A DNA stretch of 64,000 nucleotides from Zonotrichia leucophrys gambelii (taxonomy: Eukaryota; Chordata; Aves; Passeriformes; Passerellidae), in the NCBI RefSeq assembly GCF_028769735.1, contig NC_088172.1:89424451-89488450 (forward strand). The letters run 5' to 3'. A program made the translations under genes and the position numbers. Of the stretch, positions 60,501 through 64,000 are shown in pieces (within the stretch, counting starts at the first letter, position 1; each line of letters starts with the position of its first letter). A model generated the notes under the pieces. That model saw nothing but the letters and a program-made list of their open reading frames with translations. It made no database searches and was not told the origin of the DNA.

Positions 60501-63059
60501 CAATCATGCAGACTATCCAGAAACTGCTAAACTGTCTAGCAAATGGTGTAAATTAAGTTAGAAGCCTGCCTTTGGGCCTCATTTTATTCTTGATCAGGCT
60601 AGTCTAAGATTGAATAAAGAAGCTAGAACGGCATTCACAGTAGTAACTATAAAATCATCTCAGCATGCAAATGTAGAGGGAGTGATTAGTTAACTATTAA
60701 CTCCTACAGCACCAGATGATAGAGAAGAGCAGACTGGGAAATATACTTAATATGAAGCCTGACCTGCAAAGAGCAGGGCTATTCTTCCTCCTTGGGGATG
60801 CCCATATATAAGCTCAGTGGAGTAGCCAGGATTCAACTGTAGGAGCCATGGGAATTCAGAGGAGCTCTAAGGATGCAGAATGTTCATTATGCCACATAGC
60901 TTCTGCATGTCCTAAGTATCAGGCAGAGGGAGGCACATGGTAGTAGAAAAGCTCTGCAATTAATTTTTTCCTTCTCCTGGAAACCCAGAGCAGTCAAACT
61001 ACTCAGGGTAGCTCAGCAAACTGGGTCATTAATGAAAATTAAATTTGATTTCTTTATCTATCTTTTTGAAATTCAGATCCTTCATACATTAATGAAATGA
61101 AATTATGCTCTTGTGTCATATCACCTTCTAAAAATGTTCCTAGAAATGCCTTTTCTTCCTTAGTTTCCACAGTGAGGGTGCCTGATTCTTCTCTCTGACA
61201 AGTTTTGTGGACTGTGCACACTAATACCCACTGTGCTTAACCTTTACTGTCTTGCATTATGAATGTAACAGGACTACTATCAAAGATGATTGATTAAAAA
61301 AAAAGTCCTTAATTAAAGTTTTAGTTGCTGGGAGAGATAAAATAGCCTGTACATCTGATTCTTTCTTAGTCAAAGGAAGTGGCAGAAATGTTTCTGTTAC
61401 TTCTTCAAGGTAACACTTGTAACTGGAGCCGAATAAAACCCCTTCACTTACAGCACACAGCAACTTCTGCTATTGTCAAGGCTAAATTTAACTTACCAGG
61501 GTGGGCGGAGGGAAGGTTTAAAGTAATGGCTGTTACACAGCAGCACCTTACAAACCACATTTTTAATTTCAAAAAACAATGACAAATGTGTCCTTCTGAA
61601 AAATCTGGATACAGAAGACTCTGCTTGTAAATCGGGAACAATTTCTCTGTAAAAGGGCTTTCCTACTGACTTTGCAAGTGTGATTATAGCAGGCAGATGA
61701 TCAAAGATCAGCTCCCAGGCACATGATAGGAATGACAAACAGTCAAATGAAGAAGCTGTCATTAAAGTGAGTGATGGAAATACTGAAAGGGAAAAAATAC
61801 TGAAGAACAGTGCCATTCAGTAGCACTTAATTCACTATCTAGTATCTTCTAACAACATAACACAATCAACAAGCCATACTGGCTTAAGGCCAATGGCAAT
61901 ACATACAGGCTTCACATCACACTTGAGATTCTCTGCAATGTCTCAATGCATAGGAACCCCAATTTTCCATTACCATTAAAACTGAAATCATAATTTATGC
62001 TTGAAAGCTTCACTGAGGTTTTTCTGATGTTGTACAGGTGTCTAGGAGTGACTTAAAGAAAAAAGAAAAACAACAAACAACTTCATTTTACAGAACTTTT
62101 TTATTATAGCCATAGAGCTTTTATTGTAGCCACAGTCTCATTCACTTCAGAGCTGCATGCACAGACAATTTAAAGTCAATTCTCACTTCTTCACTGTATT
62201 AGACACTTATCTGCTAAACAGGCTGATTATCTTTTTATTAGCTTCTACTACTCAGCTGCACTATCACAGTCCAACTAACAGTTGCAGATATGCACACAGA
62301 CATTCTCTTGCTCAAATCTCATTTAAAATGTGGAATAGAATCCCAGGAAAGTAGTAAGTGGTGTGCAAGAGCAGCACATCTCAGTCAATACACTACAAAT
62401 ACAAGACTCCAAAATGCAGATACATTAAAAGCTTCAGACTGAGGAAAAGAAGAATCTTCCCAATCCCAACTGCAGTCTCTAGGTATGGTATAAAGGTAAA
62501 GTAATGGTCTGTATCACTGCAGATCACTGGTACATGATCTACAGTATATACAAGCTGTGTCATCTTAAGAAAGATTATGGTTTTGATTCTTGTTGTTAGT
62601 AACATTTATCCATGTGGCAACTTGAATATTTTTACTCCCTTGCCTATCCCAGATGTGAGTGCAAGAGGACAGTACATGCAGGATCTGATCCTTCATGTAG
62701 TATGTGTGGCTAAACATAAAAGACTTTCTGATTGCTAGAGCAGGTTTTACAGGTCTTCGATTTATTGATCTGAGGAACAATGATCCTTATACCAGATGTT
62801 TTATGTTCTGCAGCTTCATAAGTGTTATTTCTCAGGATGAGAGAGAAACCAAAATAATCAGCTCACTAACACTGGTATTCCCTCTTCCTCACAGTTTAAT
62901 GACATTGGAGTTTTTGAGACAGTCTGGCAAGTCAAATTCTACAACTACCACAAACGGGATCATTGCCAGTGGGGAAACAGCTTTGGCAGTATTGAGTACG
63001 AATGCAAACCAAATGAAACACGCAGTCTCATGTGGATCAATAAAGAGACCTTCCACTGA
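57329..63059 (+). CDS. CNRIP1: CNRIP1 (cannabinoid receptor interacting protein 1), three exons, complete
   Basis: Small cytosolic protein that binds the C-terminal tail of the CB1 cannabinoid receptor and modulates its signalling. Exons are 57329-57507, 58187-58331 and 62895-63059, with matching phases (2, 0) and 162 residues; human isoform a has 164. It begins [20 protein letters not shown] and carries [39 protein letters not shown], and [20 protein letters not shown]. It ends [14 protein letters not shown] where human has NKESFL. No domain is missing. The start ATG matches the family N-terminus and lies in a GC-rich 5' region. Confidence 0.97.
58187..58331 (+). CDS. CNRIP1: CNRIP1 exon 2
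   Basis: One base completes a Thr codon, then 48 codons: [14 protein letters not shown] through [13 protein letters not shown]. Acceptor TTTTTGTAG, donor GTATGT. Confidence 0.95.
58332..62894 (+). other. CNRIP1 intron 2
   Basis: A 4.6-kb AT-rich intron. I see no transposon family, RNA gene or alternative exon in it. Confidence 0.6.
62895..63059 (+). CDS. CNRIP1: CNRIP1 exon 3
   Basis: Fifty-four codons plus TGA, in phase 0, with acceptor CCTCACAG. Encodes [20 protein letters not shown] and [15 protein letters not shown], almost the same as human. Confidence 0.96.
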   Translation, partial: FNDIGVFETVWQVKFYNYHKRDHCQWGNSFGSIEYECKPNETRSLMWINKETFH

Positions 63060-64000
63060 AGAGATGGGAAACCAATACTGCTGGACAATCTCCCTAAAAA
63101 AAAAAAAATCTACCTTTTTAAACCAGCAAGAAGCCTTAATAAAGGCATACTGTAACACTGCTTTGTCCATAAGGTTCCAGCAACTACATTGTATATACAG
63201 GTGGTGCCACTAAAATATTTGCCTATTACTGTATTTTAAGTTTACCATGGCACCTGCAACATTCTTTATCTGTCGCCCTGAGAATACTGAAAGGTTCATG
63301 GTAAAGGATTATCTGATAGCTTGGTAGGATGTCATATCATAATACTGTTGTAAGTATTTGGATTATTCTGACTAGATGTAACAACTTTTGTGAAGTGTTT
63401 TGCTTCATTGCTTAGAATTTGGATTAACATCACATTGGTGATTTCTGTATTTACATTTGTGTTTGCTCCAAAATCGGTGTGTTCCTTCAAGCATTTTGTT
63501 GTACTGTCTTCCCAGTGGACACCAAAAATTAAAAATATGGTTACTTGTACGTTTAGCTAAATGGCAGCTAATGCACTGTTGGTATTATGCTTTCATACCA
63601 AGGGATTTGGAACTCATTCTCCCTTTTGTTAAGTGCTGTAAGATATTCTGTGAAGTTTGCTAATTTACCAAATCTCCTAAAGAGGATTATTTTTTGTTAC
63701 GTTTTCCAGTCTTTGAAATAGCATTAGGAAATGGTATAAAACATGATGAAGGAAGAGCAATAAGTCCATTGTGTTATCCAAGACATCTAACGACAGGGCT
63801 ATGACCTATCTTAAGATCGTATAATATCCTTGAGAGATACAGCAGCCATACCTAATTTATTTCCTAGAGTAAGGGTTCTGATATTAAACTCCATTCTTAT
63901 TTTAATTGCACATTGATGAGATCTTACAAATCGACATTTTCAAGCCTGACCACTGTATTCATTGACAAGATTTCTGACCAACAAGCACTCAGTAGTGTGA
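63060..64000 (+). other. CNRIP1 3' UTR and flank
   Basis: AT-rich, with no further coding exon seen. AATAAA occurs at 63138-63143 and an ATTAAA-type signal near 63528. Which one is used cannot be told from sequence alone. Confidence 0.4.

Noticed and set aside
1..64000. CRISPR arrays, operons, tRNA or rRNA genes
   Set aside because: No regularly spaced repeats with unique spacers, no tRNA-like cloverleaf recognised, and the gene structure is clearly that of a vertebrate.

Overview
This is vertebrate nuclear DNA, most likely from a songbird. It has intron-split genes with GT/AG splice sites, CpG-rich promoters, 3'-end fragments of the CR1 LINE typical of birds, and several solo LTRs whose ends and internal motifs resemble passerine endogenous retrovirus LTRs. 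The songbird call is inference from remembered repeat families and gene order. No prokaryotic or phage features are present.

Four protein-coding genes can be rebuilt exon by exon. APLF lies on the minus strand at 4.8-22.1 kb; six 3' exons were found. FBXO48 lies on the plus strand at 24.6-26.3 kb with two exons. PLEK (pleckstrin) lies on the minus strand at 36.5-49.3 kb with nine exons and a complete 353-residue frame. CNRIP1 lies on the plus strand at 57.3-63.1 kb with three exons and a complete 162-residue frame. Order and relative strands match human 2p13-p14. APLF and FBXO48 diverge from a GC-rich block at about 24.1-24.6 kb, FBXO48 and PLEK are tail to tail, and PLEK and CNRIP1 are head to head about 8 kb apart.

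The genes do not form one pathway. APLF acts in DNA double-strand break repair and poly(ADP-ribose) binding. FBXO48 is a probable SCF ubiquitin-ligase adaptor. Pleckstrin is a PKC substrate of platelets and leukocytes. CNRIP1 binds the CB1 receptor tail.

The rest is intronic or intergenic DNA with solo LTRs (about 7.9, 13.3, 21.0, 28.0, 29.2, 43.9, 44.2 and 51.2 kb), CR1 tails (1.1, 10.1, 16.9, 23.7, 39.1 and 41.8 kb), simple repeats and a G-rich minisatellite upstream of CNRIP1. I found no convincing undescribed system. The points most worth checking are the APLF FHA exons I could not find, a frame break in the FBXO48 F-box exon, and an unrecognised coding-like remnant at 50.3-51.8 kb.
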